Source: Streptomyces atratus (lineage in GTDB: Bacteria; Actinomycetota; Actinomycetes; Streptomycetales; Streptomycetaceae). Taken from it: a stretch of 64,000 nt of DNA. A program made the translations under genes and the position numbers. The DNA is taken from contig NZ_BMRN01000026.1 in NCBI RefSeq assembly GCF_014648655.1, forward strand, positions 1 through 64,000, in the 5' to 3' direction. Under the pieces are notes generated by a model. The model had not been told where the DNA came from, ran no database searches, and was given only the letters and a program-made list of their open reading frames with translations. Numbering within the stretch: position 1 is the first letter of the stretch; each line of letters starts with the position of its first letter. Below, one piece after another: positions 25,468 through 33,831 of this stretch.

Positions 25468-26625
25468 TCACATCGTTTCCAGGCCCACGATCTTCACGGT
25501 CCTGCGCCGGTCCGGCTGCCCCTCCGCGGGACGTACGACCGCGAGCAGCGCCATGTCGTCGGTCGTCTCGCCTCCCGTGTGCAGCCGCACGTCATCGGTC
25601 AGCGCGGACAGCAGCTCCTCGGGCCCCGGAAAGATCCGCCCGCGCAGCCGGGCCGCCGGTTCGTAGAAGACCCCAGCGGCGTTCCGCGCCTCGGAGAGGC
25701 CGTCGGTGTAGAGGAGCAGGGTCGTCCCCGCCGGCAGATCCCACTCGTCCGCCCGGTCGGGCCACACCCCCAGGTCCATCCCGAGCGGCAGCGCGGGCAC
25801 CGTGGGCCCCAGCACCTCCACCGCCCCGTCCGGGTGCAGCAGGATCGGCTCGGGGTGACCGCGGTTGACGATCCGCACCCGGGACACCCCGGACGGAATC
25901 TCGGCCAGGACGGCAGTGATGAAGCCCTCGACCGCGTCCAGCCCGCCCCGCGCCCCCTCCCGCGCCAGCGCCCGCTCCAGCCGCTGCGCCACGCCCTCCA
26001 GCGAACGCTCCTGTTCGGCCGCCTCCCGGAACGCCCCGATGGCAACCGCCACCGACTCCACGGCGTCGAGCCCCTTCCCCCGTACGTCCCCGACCACCAA
26101 TCGCACCCCCTGGGGGGTGTCCGCCACGGCGAACAGGTCACCGCCGACGAACTCGTCCGCCTGCGCCGCTTCGTACCGCGCCGCCACATGCAGCCCACCG
26201 ATCCGGTCGGACGGCTTCGGCAACACCGCCCGCATGGCGGTCTCCGCGATGACCCGCGCGGAGGCCAGCTGCTCATTGCCGCGCCGTACGACCGCGTTGA
26301 TCACGACCGCGAGGACCGAAACGGTGGCCAGGGTGAGCAACTCGATCAACGGCACGGCCAACGGCAAGGAGTTGCTGTACAGCCGCAGCACGGTGACGGC
26401 CACCATCGAGGCAATGCCGATACAGATGGTGCTGGACAGCGAGAAGAACGGCGCGGCGATCAGCGGCGCCGCCACGAACAGCGGAATGGCGGTGAAGATC
26501 GGCGGGGTGAGGAGATCGAACACAAGCCCGCCGAGGATCATCAGGGCGGGCAGCATGCGGACGAACCGCTGGGAACGGGTGCCGCCCTCGGCATGTCTGC
26601 CGCGCCGCTTCAGCCGCTTCCACAC
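25468..26625 (-). CDS. membrane-anchored SpoIIE-type PP2C phosphatase
   Basis: 385 residues from GTG 26625. An N-terminal basic stretch leads to about four hydrophobic segments (residues 25-120). The cytosolic PP2C/RsbU domain (about 150-385) carries metal-binding motifs FVGGDLFAVADT, VVGDVRGKG, LLLYTDGLSEAR and TTDDMALL. It should dephosphorylate an anti-anti-sigma (STAS) protein in a partner-switching pathway. The start was chosen because AGGAGA precedes it at 6-7 nt. A longer in-frame start at GTG 26751 would add 42 residues and include a TTA codon, but has a poor RBS. No sigma, RsbV or RsbW gene is adjacent. Confidence 0.85.
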   Translation of the reverse strand: MWKRLKRRGRHAEGGTRSQRFVRMLPALMILGGLVFDLLTPPIFTAIPLFVAAPLIAAPFFSLSSTICIGIASMVAVTVLRLYSNSLPLAVPLIELLTLATVSVLAVVINAVVRRGNEQLASARVIAETAMRAVLPKPSDRIGGLHVAARYEAAQADEFVGGDLFAVADTPQGVRLVVGDVRGKGLDAVESVAVAIGAFREAAEQERSLEGVAQRLERALAREGARGGLDAVEGFITAVLAEIPSGVSRVRIVNRGHPEPILLHPDGAVEVLGPTVPALPLGMDLGVWPDRADEWDLPAGTTLLLYTDGLSEARNAAGVFYEPAARLRGRIFPGPEELLSALTDDVRLHTGGETTDDMALLAVVRPAEGQPDRRRTVKIVGLETM

Positions 26626-26825
26626 CTGTGGTCTCCTGCCCGGTACGCGCGCGGCTGCGGACGGTACCGCGCCCCACCCCAGGCTCGCCGGAGCGGAGCC
26701 GTGCGGCGACTCCTCATCGACTAATGGAGGTACGTACGTGGTACAGCTCACACACCGCCCGGACCTGCTCCTTCATGGGCCCGCAGGCCGGCCGTGCCAC
26801 GTCCCGGAACGCGACGCGGAATTGA

Positions 26826-26862
26826 TTCAGGCCCGGCACGCTGCATGCGTGCCGGGCCTGAA
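26826..26862 (-). terminator. perfect 16-bp hairpin downstream of initiator tRNA
   Basis: TTCAGGCCCGGCACGC pairs with GCGTGCCGGGCCTGAA around a TGCAT loop. It lies 7 nt beyond the tRNA 3' end and lacks a U-run, as usual for strong Streptomyces terminators. Confidence 0.85.
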
Positions 26863-26869
26863 TCTTCAG

Positions 26870-26943
26870 TAGCGGGGACAGGATTTGAACCTGCGACCTC
26901 TGGGTTATGAGCCCAGCGAGCTACCGAGCTGCTCCACCCCGCG
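26870..26943 (-). tRNA. tRNA-fMet (initiator), anticodon CAU
   Basis: A 74-nt cloverleaf beginning CGCGGGGTGGAGCAG with anticodon CAT in the loop CTCATAA. Initiator features are present: the first and 72nd bases (C and U) do not pair, and the anticodon stem ends in three G-C pairs (GGG/CCC). CCA is not encoded. This distinguishes it from elongator Met or Ile2 tRNAs that share CAT. Confidence 0.95.
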
Positions 26944-27095
26944 TCGGTAAACACAACTGTACGGCATGTCCGGCGCGCGAATGACCACTCGGCTGATCAC
27001 GGCCACTCGGCGCCCGGTCCGGCTCCCCGCGTGGTCACGGCGAACAGCGCGGCTCCGGCCACCTCGGTTCGTTTCGGCGATACGAGTAGTGGCCT

Positions 27096-28295
27096 TCAGT
27101 TCGTCTCGGTGATGCGAGGTGTGGCCTTCCCGTCGACCGCCGGGGACTTCATCGGGTTCGCGCCGCGTTGCAGCGAGTGGAGGATCGCCAGCCCCTGGCT
27201 GACCACGCCCGCCGCCATCTCATTGACACCATTGGTGCCGTTGAGAACGGTGAGGTCGGCCCCCGACATGCCTCGGGCGGCCGCGTCGGCCAGGGCGGGC
27301 AGGTTCTCCACGATGCGGTTGGCCGCGATGAGCTCCTGGTTGCCGTCGCGCAGCGAGGTGGCGCGCACGCTGTTGGCGTCGGCCTGCGCCTGGGCGAGGG
27401 TCCGTTCGGTGTACGCACTGCCGTCGGCCTCGAACTTCACCCGGTCACGGGCCGCTTCCGCGAGAGTGCGCTGACGGTACGCCTCGGCATCCGCCGGACG
27501 CCGGACCTCCGCTTCGAGCCGTTGCGCGGCGAGTGCGGCCTGCCGCTCGGCCAGCGAGGTCTGCTCCTCGATGACCTCCTGCGAGGCCCTGGCCTGGGCG
27601 AGCGGTCCGGCCTGTGCGGCGCGGGCGTTGTACTGCTCGGTCTCGGCGAGGAAGCCGGCCCGCTTGATCGCGGTGTCACGTTCGTACTCCGCCTTGAGCG
27701 CGGCGGCCTGCTGCTCGCGCTGGCTGGCTTCCTGGTCGGCCTTGGCCTCGGCGATCCGGGCCTGGCTGGCGACCGCGGCGGCGTGCGGGGCGGCGAGGTT
27801 GTTGATGTAGCCGGTGGCGTCGTCGATCTCCTGGATCTGGAGGGCATCCACCACGATGCCGAGCTTCTCCATCTCGCCGTGGCTGCCCGCGATGACCTCC
27901 TGGGAGACCCGGTTGCGCTCACGGATGATCTGCTCCACGGTCAGCCCGCCGACGATGGAACGCAGGTGACCGGCGAAGATCCGGCCGGCGAGCTCCTCCA
28001 TCTGTTCCTGCTCGGACAGGAAGCGACGTGCGGCGTTGGCGATGGAGACAGCGTCGTCACCGACCTTGAAGACGGCGACGGCCCGGACGTTGAGGCGGAT
28101 GCCCTGCTGCGTCACACAGTCCTCGGTGATCTCCGCCTCGCGCAGCGCCAGAGAGAGCATGCGCGCCTTCTGCTTCACGGGGAGCACGAAACTGCCGTGT
28201 CCGGTGACGATCCGGAACTGGGTGTCCAGCGTCTGCCCCTTGGAACCGGATATGAGCATCGCCTCGTTGGGGGCGGGAACGTGCCAGAAGAACAT
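27096..28295 (-). CDS. flotillin-like SPFH-domain protein
   Basis: A 399-residue protein. The SPFH/band 7 domain fills about residues 10-190 (VLPVKQKARMLSLALREAEI, then FAGHLRSIVGGLTVEQIIRERN). A long Ala/Glu/Arg coiled coil (about 190-320) follows, with EARA-type heptads characteristic of flotillins, and then a short C-terminal oligomerisation segment. Flotillins scaffold ordered membrane microdomains and are usually paired with an NfeD-type protein. Here a small NfeD-like protein is encoded 96 nt upstream on the same strand, supporting a functional pair. There is no long N-terminal membrane helix, so a hairpin or lipid anchor is expected. Confidence 0.9.
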   Translation of the reverse strand: MFFWHVPAPNEAMLISGSKGQTLDTQFRIVTGHGSFVLPVKQKARMLSLALREAEITEDCVTQQGIRLNVRAVAVFKVGDDAVSIANAARRFLSEQEQMEELAGRIFAGHLRSIVGGLTVEQIIRERNRVSQEVIAGSHGEMEKLGIVVDALQIQEIDDATGYINNLAAPHAAAVASQARIAEAKADQEASQREQQAAALKAEYERDTAIKRAGFLAETEQYNARAAQAGPLAQARASQEVIEEQTSLAERQAALAAQRLEAEVRRPADAEAYRQRTLAEAARDRVKFEADGSAYTERTLAQAQADANSVRATSLRDGNQELIAANRIVENLPALADAAARGMSGADLTVLNGTNGVNEMAAGVVSQGLAILHSLQRGANPMKSPAVDGKATPRITETN

Positions 28296-28314
28296 CGGAA
28301 GACTCCTGCCGTAC

Positions 28315-28377
28315 GTGACTGCCCGACGTACCTACGTCACCGCTCGACGCAGATACCTCCCTGCTCGGCGTGGTGAC
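28315..28377. repeat. three degenerate 21-nt tandem repeats
   Basis: Units at 28315-28335, 28336-28356 and 28357-28377 share a GTSAC-TGCTCGACG-TAC pattern. They fill most of the 96-nt gap between the NfeD-like gene and the flotillin gene. They may be protein-binding sites or the product of local slippage. Confidence 0.6.
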
Positions 28378-28391
28378 GTCATTGCATCGGC

Positions 28392-28613
28392 TCAGGAAGG
28401 CAGTCGTTCCACGATCACGCCCCGCGCCGAGACCGAGTCGACGACAACGACGCGTACGTCCCTGTCGATCGACGTCGCCGACCATGCGGTGTAGGCCTCC
28501 GACCCGCCCCGTACGGCCACCAGCACTTCACCCGGACCATCGGCCGGAATCGGCACGGTGACGCGGCCGATCGCCCCGACCGGGCTCCGGGCGGACTCAT
28601 CTGCCGTGTGCAT
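28392..28613 (-). CDS. small NfeD-like OB-fold protein
   Basis: A 73-residue protein starting MHTADESARSPVGAIGRVTV. Beta-rich pattern: GAIGRVTVPIP, GEVLVAVRGG, a YTAWSATSIDRDVRVVVVDS segment, ending GVIVERL. This matches the C-terminal OB-fold of NfeD proteins, which bind and assist flotillins, but lacks the membrane and ClpP-like parts of full NfeD. Its place directly before a flotillin gene on the same strand is the strongest support. The ATG at 28613 gives a protein with no odd N-terminal extension; a longer frame is possible. Confidence 0.7.
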   Translation of the reverse strand: MHTADESARSPVGAIGRVTVPIPADGPGEVLVAVRGGSEAYTAWSATSIDRDVRVVVVDSVSARGVIVERLPS

Positions 28614-28888
28614 GCGCCCTCGCGAACGTCCCTGCGTACGCCTGCTCACGCCGCTCTGCACGTCGCATCCCACGCCGCTGTCCACGCCGTTTCCCACGCC
28701 GCATCATGAACACGAGGCGACCCCGCCTCCTGGAGGTCCGAGCCTCCCTCGACACTTCCACGGTACTCCGCACCCGCCCCGGAGGACGGCCCCGAACGAC
28801 AACGAGCGAGGGTAGTTATGTAGTGATATGACTGATTTACCATTCAGCCAGCCGACGCGATGAACTCGCGGTGACCGGGGAGCCGACA

Positions 28889-29299
28889 GTGGACGATTAC
28901 CCCCTGCTCAACCTCTTCTGGACCATGCTCTGGTTCTTCCTCTGGATCATGTGGCTGTTCCTGCTCTTCAAGGTCATCTCGGACATCTTCCGCAGCGACG
29001 ACCTCGGCGGCTGGGGCAAGGCCGGCTGGCTGATCGTGGCCCTGGTGCTGCCGTACCTCGGCGTCCTCGTGTACGTGATCGTGCGCGGCAAATCCATGGG
29101 GAAGCGGGACATCAAGGAGGCGCAGCAACGTGAAGCGGCCTTCAAGGCGTACGTACGGGAAGCCGTCGGCACCTCCGGCGCGAGCGGCCCGCAGAAGGGC
29201 GGTCACGTCGACGACCTGGCGAAACTCGCCGAGCTGAAGGACAAGGGAGCCATCACGGACGAGGAGTACCAGCGGGCGAAGACGAAGCTCCTCGTCTGA
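28889..29299 (+). CDS. membrane protein with PLDc_N-like helices and SHOCT domain
   Basis: A 136-residue protein from GTG 28889, with GGGGAG about 7 nt upstream; an in-frame GTG at 28871 is less well placed. Two hydrophobic helices (about 6-30 and 45-68, the latter GWLIVALVLPYLGVLVYVIV) resemble the PLDc_N anchor. A charged linker with AQQREAAFKAYVRE leads to a C-terminal SHOCT motif (LAKLAELKDKGAITDEEYQRAKTKLL split over about 110-135), a short oligomerisation hairpin. Function is unknown; such proteins are common in actinobacteria. Confidence 0.8.
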   Translation: MDDYPLLNLFWTMLWFFLWIMWLFLLFKVISDIFRSDDLGGWGKAGWLIVALVLPYLGVLVYVIVRGKSMGKRDIKEAQQREAAFKAYVREAVGTSGASGPQKGGHVDDLAKLAELKDKGAITDEEYQRAKTKLLV

Positions 29300-29526
29300 G
29301 CGCATCCCCGCAGCCGTGACGCGTATGTCTCCCTCCGCCCGGTCCGGCGAACTGGCACGGCTCCCGGACCGCGGGGAGGCTTGAGACATCAGCCCACAGT
29401 GGCCGCTTCCGCCCGCGGTTTGGGGGTGCCGGAGCGTCGGCGTACAGCCGCACACTCCGACGGCCCGACAGGGCGGGCCGGGCGGAGTGCGGTCCCCGTC
29501 TCGGCGAGCAGGGAGATGGCCGGACC

Positions 29527-30912
29527 ATGAACGGCACCACGGAAACCCTGGACGCGATGCGGAACGCGCTGCGCGGTCCCGTCATCGGTCCGCAGGACCC
29601 GGAGTACCGAACCGCTCGCACGATCTACAACGCCATGATCGACAAACGTCCGGCGGCCGTGGTGCGGTGCCGCGACACGGCGGACGTCATGGCCGCGGTC
29701 GACTTCGTCCGGGACGAGGGCCTCGTGCTCGCGGTCCGCGGCGGCGGGCACAGCGCCGCCGGCCTGTGCCTGGCGGACGACGGCGTCACCATCGACCTGT
29801 CACCCATGCGCTGGGCACACATCGACGCCACCGCGCGAACGGCCACGGTCGGCGGCGGCGCCACGCTCGGCGACCTCGACCACGCAGCGCACGCCTTCCA
29901 ACTGGCCACCCCCGCCGGAATCCAATCGACCACCGGCGTCGGCGGCCTCACCCTCGGCGGCGGCCACGGCCACCTCACCCGCAGATACGGCCTGACGGCC
30001 GACAACCTGCTGGCCGCGGACGTGGTCCTGGCGAACGGCACCGCGGTGACGGCGAGCGACACCACCCACCCCGACCTGTTCTGGGCGCTGCGCGGCGGGG
30101 GCGGCAACTTCGGCATCGTCACCTCCTTCACCTTCCGGATGCACCCGGTGGACACCGTGGGCGTCGCCATCACCCTCTGGCCGGTCGACCGGACCCCCGA
30201 AATACTGCGCTGGTACCGCGACTTCCTGCCACAGGCCCCCGAGGACCTGAACGGCTTCTTCGCCGCGCTCACCGTGCCACCCGGTCCGCCCTTCCCCGAG
30301 GAGATCCACGGCCAGAAGATGTGCGGTGTCGTGTGGTGCTGGACGGGCGACCCCGATCTCCTCGAAGCCACCCTGAAGCCCGTGAACGACCCCGGCGCGC
30401 CCGCCTTCCACTTCACGGCGCCGATGCCCTACACCGCCCTGCAGGCCATGTTCGACGAGCTGCTCCCTGCCGGCCTGCAGTGGTACTGGCGCGGCAACTT
30501 CTTCGACCGGATCACCGACGACGCCATCGCCGTACACGCCAAGTACGCCGAGAACCTCCCCACCGACCTGTCGACCACGCACCTGTACCCGGTCGACGGC
30601 GCCGCCCACCGGCCGGGCCCGGACGACACCGCCTGGGCTTACCGGGACGCGGTCTGGTCCGGCGTGATCGCGGGCATCGATCCGGACCCGGACAACGCCG
30701 AGAAGCTCAGGCAGTGGTGCGTCGACTACTGGGAGGAGCTGTACCCGCACTCCATGGGCGGTACGTACGTGAACTTCATCGGCGCGGGCGAAACCCCGGA
30801 CCGGGTACGCGCCACCTACCGCGACCACTACGACCGCCTCGCGGCCGTCAAGCGTGCCTACGACCCGCACAACTTCTTCCACGCCAACCAGAACATCGAG
30901 CCGGCGGTCTGA
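29527..30912 (+). CDS. FAD-linked oxidase, berberine-bridge (BBE) type
   Basis: A 461-residue VAO/PCMH flavoprotein. The FAD-binding PCMH domain (about 40-210) shows VRGGGHSAAGL, where the His is the usual 8-alpha flavin attachment point, and GVGGLTLGGGHGHLTRRYGL. The second covalent Cys of bicovalent BBE enzymes is not at the expected place in GGLTLGGGHG, so monocovalent FAD is likely. The C-terminal BBE motif (YDPHNFFHANQNIEP) is intact. These enzymes oxidise sugars or secondary metabolites. The substrate is unknown and no biosynthetic cluster is near. There is no signal peptide. Confidence 0.9.
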   Translation: MNGTTETLDAMRNALRGPVIGPQDPEYRTARTIYNAMIDKRPAAVVRCRDTADVMAAVDFVRDEGLVLAVRGGGHSAAGLCLADDGVTIDLSPMRWAHIDATARTATVGGGATLGDLDHAAHAFQLATPAGIQSTTGVGGLTLGGGHGHLTRRYGLTADNLLAADVVLANGTAVTASDTTHPDLFWALRGGGGNFGIVTSFTFRMHPVDTVGVAITLWPVDRTPEILRWYRDFLPQAPEDLNGFFAALTVPPGPPFPEEIHGQKMCGVVWCWTGDPDLLEATLKPVNDPGAPAFHFTAPMPYTALQAMFDELLPAGLQWYWRGNFFDRITDDAIAVHAKYAENLPTDLSTTHLYPVDGAAHRPGPDDTAWAYRDAVWSGVIAGIDPDPDNAEKLRQWCVDYWEELYPHSMGGTYVNFIGAGETPDRVRATYRDHYDRLAAVKRAYDPHNFFHANQNIEPAV

Positions 30913-31064
30913 CCCGGCTGCATCGCGGGCCCCTGAGTCGCCGTCAGCCGGACCGGCCGTCAGCACCACATCACCGTAGGCCCCTTCCGGACCCATACGC
31001 GCGTAGCCCCGCGCCCGGTATCCGGTAACGGCCGCATACAGCTCACCGCCCACGGGAGTGTCAC

Positions 31065-31088
31065 ACCGTCTACATCGCTGTAGACGGT
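31065..31088. promoter_or_regulatory. 24-bp perfect palindrome, candidate operator
   Basis: ACCGTCTACA-TCGC-TGTAGACGGT: two 10-bp arms around a 4-bp centre, about 210 nt before the repeat-containing membrane protein gene. A second half-site-like GGTCTACG continues immediately after. The length and form fit a TetR or GntR dimer site, but no such regulator gene is adjacent. Confidence 0.6.
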
Positions 31089-31301
31089 CTACGTTGCACG
31101 GGCACAGAGATGCGGCGAGAGGCCGGCGCGCAGGCGTGTCCGGAGCGCGAGCCGGGCGCCCGAGGCCGTTCACCGCTGTCACACAACAACGGGTCGCCCA
31201 CTGCCCGCGCAGTGAAGCGCCGAACGGTCGGTCAGGAGTGCGCTTTGGGACAGTCGGAATTCCTCACCGCGGTGGATGTCGCCAGTGAGCGCCGGTACGT
31301 G

Positions 31302-32123
31302 ATGAAGAAGCTCCCGGAGGTCACTCTGGCCTTCTGGATCATGAAGATCGCCGCCACCACCCTCGGTGAGACGGCCGGAGATCTGTTCTCCCAGACGCTG
31401 CGACTGGGCTATTTCCTCACCACGATCGCACTGTTCCTGGTGTTCATGCTGACGTTGGTGATGCAGCTGCGGTCCAAGCGCTACAACCCGTTCTTCTACT
31501 GGACGGTCATCCTGTCCACGAGCATGGCCGGCACCACCATGTCGGACTTCATGAACCGTGACGCCGGCGCCGAGTACCTCACGGCGGGCACGACCTCGCT
31601 GGGCTGGGGCCCGCAGGGCCTGGGTCTCGGGTACCCCGCGGGTGCCGCGATCCTGATCTCCCTGCTGATCGCCGTCTTCATCGCCTGGAAGCTCACCGGA
31701 CAGACCTTCGCCATCCGCGACATCGTCACCTTCCGTGGCGAGGCCCTCTTCTGGTCCGCGATCCTGGTGTCGAACACACTGGGCACGTCCATGGGCGACT
31801 TCCTCTCCGACAGCTCCGGCCTCGGCTACGCCGGCGGCGCCCTGCTCGTCGCAGCGCTCCTGGCCGTACTCGCCGCCCTGATGAGGGTGCCGGCCGTCCC
31901 CAATGTCGCGCTGTTCTGGATCGCCTTCGTCCTCACCCGCCCCTTGGGCGCCACCGCCGGTGACTTCCTCACCAAGCCTGCCGCCAAGGGCGGCCTCGAT
32001 CTCGGCACACCGGGTTCCTCGGCCGTACTCCTGGTCATCCTCCTCGGCCTCATGGCCCACGCCCACGCGCAGGAGCGCAAGAACACCGCCCAACGGGGCG
32101 AACACGACGCCCGGCTGTCCTGA
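31302..32123 (+). CDS. repeat-containing multipass membrane protein (COG4705-like)
   Basis: A 273-residue integral membrane protein with about eight hydrophobic helices in four similar repeats. Each repeat carries a variant of T-x(2)-G-E/D-x(2)-x-D-F/L, for example ETAGDLFS, MAGTTMSDFM, GTSMGDFLSD and GATAGDFLTKP. This conserved acidic/Gly motif repeated in each unit is the hallmark of the COG4705 family, for which I recall no firm function; transport of a metal or solute is plausible. The start ATG 31302 (MKKLPEVTLAFW) was chosen by homology pattern; no strong RBS precedes it, and upstream in-frame GTGs remain possible. Confidence 0.75.
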   Translation: MKKLPEVTLAFWIMKIAATTLGETAGDLFSQTLRLGYFLTTIALFLVFMLTLVMQLRSKRYNPFFYWTVILSTSMAGTTMSDFMNRDAGAEYLTAGTTSLGWGPQGLGLGYPAGAAILISLLIAVFIAWKLTGQTFAIRDIVTFRGEALFWSAILVSNTLGTSMGDFLSDSSGLGYAGGALLVAALLAVLAALMRVPAVPNVALFWIAFVLTRPLGATAGDFLTKPAAKGGLDLGTPGSSAVLLVILLGLMAHAHAQERKNTAQRGEHDARLS

Positions 32124-32257
32124 CCACACGTTCCTCTGTTGTGCGCGACCGCAACGGCTCGCCCGGCCCTCCGAGACGTCTCTTCCAGCCGATCTCGATG
32201 CTGAGTTGCCAACCCCAGTTCCTCGCGGGGACCGGCGCAAGATCCCCCGTACGACGA

Positions 32258-32291
32258 AGCGCCCCGCCCGGCAGAAACCGGTCGGGGCGCT
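32258..32291 (-). terminator. hairpin downstream of the displaced tRNA-Lys 3' end
   Basis: Arms AGCGCCCCGCCCGG and CCGGTCGGGGCGCT pair with one mismatch around CAGAAA. The same structure with the same geometry lies at 39258-39291, downstream of the intact tRNA-Lys, so this is the original chromosomal terminator left behind by integration. Confidence 0.75.
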
Positions 32292-32333
32292 GAGCCGCAG
32301 GTCAGAGGGGTGTCCCCCTCACCCGCCACGTGC

Positions 32334-32377
32334 AGGCCGTGTGGGACTCGAACCCACAACCAACGGATTAAAAGTCC
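32334..32377 (-). repeat. displaced tRNA-Lys 3' fragment (att copy)
   Basis: 44 bp identical to the 3' half of the intact tRNA-Lys at 39333-39376, from the acceptor 3' strand to the anticodon loop. The 5' half of a tRNA is absent here, so it is a remnant created by site-specific integration, not a gene. Confidence 0.9.
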
Positions 32378-32399
32378 CGGCAGGGTCCTGCCGGGACTT
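32372..32399. repeat. perfect inverted repeat straddling the att edge
   Basis: AAGTCCCGGCAGG-GT-CCTGCCGGGACTT. The left arm contains the last bases of the att copy, and the right arm continues into the island. It is followed by a second small hairpin CCAGC-TTCCA-CGCTGG. The function is unclear: recombination arm site or accidental terminator. Confidence 0.7.
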
Positions 32400-33129
32400 C
32401 CGCCAGCTTCCACGCTGGTCCAGAAATGCCTAGTCAGAGGCATGTCGCATGCTGGCCGGTCCAAGGTTGTGTGCGCCATATCAGCACGTCCGCTCACGCA
32501 TCGCTCACGCATCCTGGCCCCGCTGAAGACGACCGAGCCAGCACACCTTCCAAATGTTCATCAGGGATCCGAGGTGGGTCGGTGGGCGTGCCGGCCTGGA
32601 GCGGAGAGGTCGGCAGGTGGGTTCCTCAACGATCCCGGACACCGGTGGATGGGACCAGAACTGAGACCGCGGCGCGGCCGGAGCCTTGCCGGTCAAGAGC
32701 AGACAGCAGTCAGCCGTGGCGGGTTCGAGTTTGAACCAGCGGCCCCTTTGTCCCAAATGAGGTTCGGCGAAGATCGTGACCTGCGAGGAAATCCCGGGCG
32801 CTCCGGCGCACGCTGGCAATGCATGCCGTGGAGAGGGCAGTTGCCACGTTGACGCTCATTGTGTTCATCAGGCCACCCTGGTCTCTGGATCGTCACGCAG
32901 GTCCTATCTGGCGGCGCTTGTGCCCGGCCTGCGGTGTGTCAACCGCACGAGCCCCCGCGTGTCCTGAGCGATCATCCGCATGGCCAGACGTGGCGACTGC
33001 GGTGTTCGCGGCGTCGAGGCTGCGCGTAACGGCGCTGGTCGGAGCGGGCGAGCCTGGCTGGAGCGGGGCCGCCGCACACCCCTTCCGTGGCCGAGGCCGA
33101 CTATCTCTCCGCCCGGGTAACGGAAATCT

Positions 33130-33750
33130 ATGTCGGCCAGAGTAGACATTGGGTGGTGGTGTGGTTATGGTTTCTCTCGTAGCCCAGAGAGACAGCAGGG
33201 CCCGGCAGAGACGAACTGCCGGGCAGCAGTAACCGCAGTTGCAGTTCGCAGGACGGTGCGGTGGTGGAGTTCCGAAGCCAGGGTTGTTGCAGGACGGCGA
33301 CGGGACTGGCGACCGGACCGGGTGGCCCGCAGTGGTCAGGGGCCGCCGTGAGCAGTACCCGCAAGTGCAGTACGCAGCAGTGAAGTCAGTGAGCAGCACC
33401 TCGGTGAAGGCGTCGGCTGCGGACGCGCGCACCGGGAGGTTCGGCAGTGGGGTTCTAAGCCAGAGCAGATGCAGGACGGGCGACGGGGCTGGCTGTCGAA
33501 AAGTGGCGCTGGCACAGGCCACAGAGCAGTACGCAGGAGAGCAGTACCAGCAGTAGGTAAGTGATGATCCCAGAGGGAAGAACGGAGGAGCCAGGCGCCA
33601 TCAGGATCGCCCGGGTGGAAGTTTTGAGCCCGGGTACCGCAGGACATCGATAGCGAGGTGGTCTCCGGTCAAGCAACCGCGATCCCCGCACCCCCGACAA
33701 CTTCCAGGTCGGGTCAGCGGAAATAGAAGGCCGGCGCAGTATCAGGGTCG
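33130..33750. repeat. degenerate repeat leader upstream of the MerR/csp genes
   Basis: Gene-free sequence in which two units of about 180 nt recur imperfectly. TTCCGAAGCCAGG (33270-) matches TTCTAAGCCAG (33453-), and GCAGGACGG recurs at 33289 and 33471. A GCAGTAxCGCAGTxGCAGTACGCAG-like motif occurs three times, near 33222, 33350 and 33524. No frame is credible as protein. The rest of 32400-33820 likewise holds no gene that I can support. Confidence 0.6.
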
Positions 33751-33773
33751 GCAGATGGTGTAGCAGTTCCTTC

Positions 33774-33805
33774 GGGGCTCGGGTGCCGTACGGCACCCGA
33801 GCCCC
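33774..33805. terminator. perfect 32-nt palindromic hairpin before the MerR-like gene
   Basis: GGGGCTCGGGTGCCGT is followed directly by its reverse complement, with no unpaired bases, ending 26 nt before the ATG of the MerR-like gene. It could terminate upstream transcription, act as an attenuator, or serve as an operator. No U-run follows. Confidence 0.65.
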
Positions 33806-33831
33806 TCCACGCGTTCCACAGAGAGGTGCAA

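Noticed and set aside
32400..33100. Possible transposase or Rep remnant in the left part of the island
   Set aside because: Several short open frames were read on both strands; none showed a recognisable motif.
32893..33522. Cys-rich minus-strand frame with repeated CxCGYC
   Set aside because: The apparent peptide repeats come from the degenerate nucleotide repeats of the leader; there is no start signal and no codon bias.
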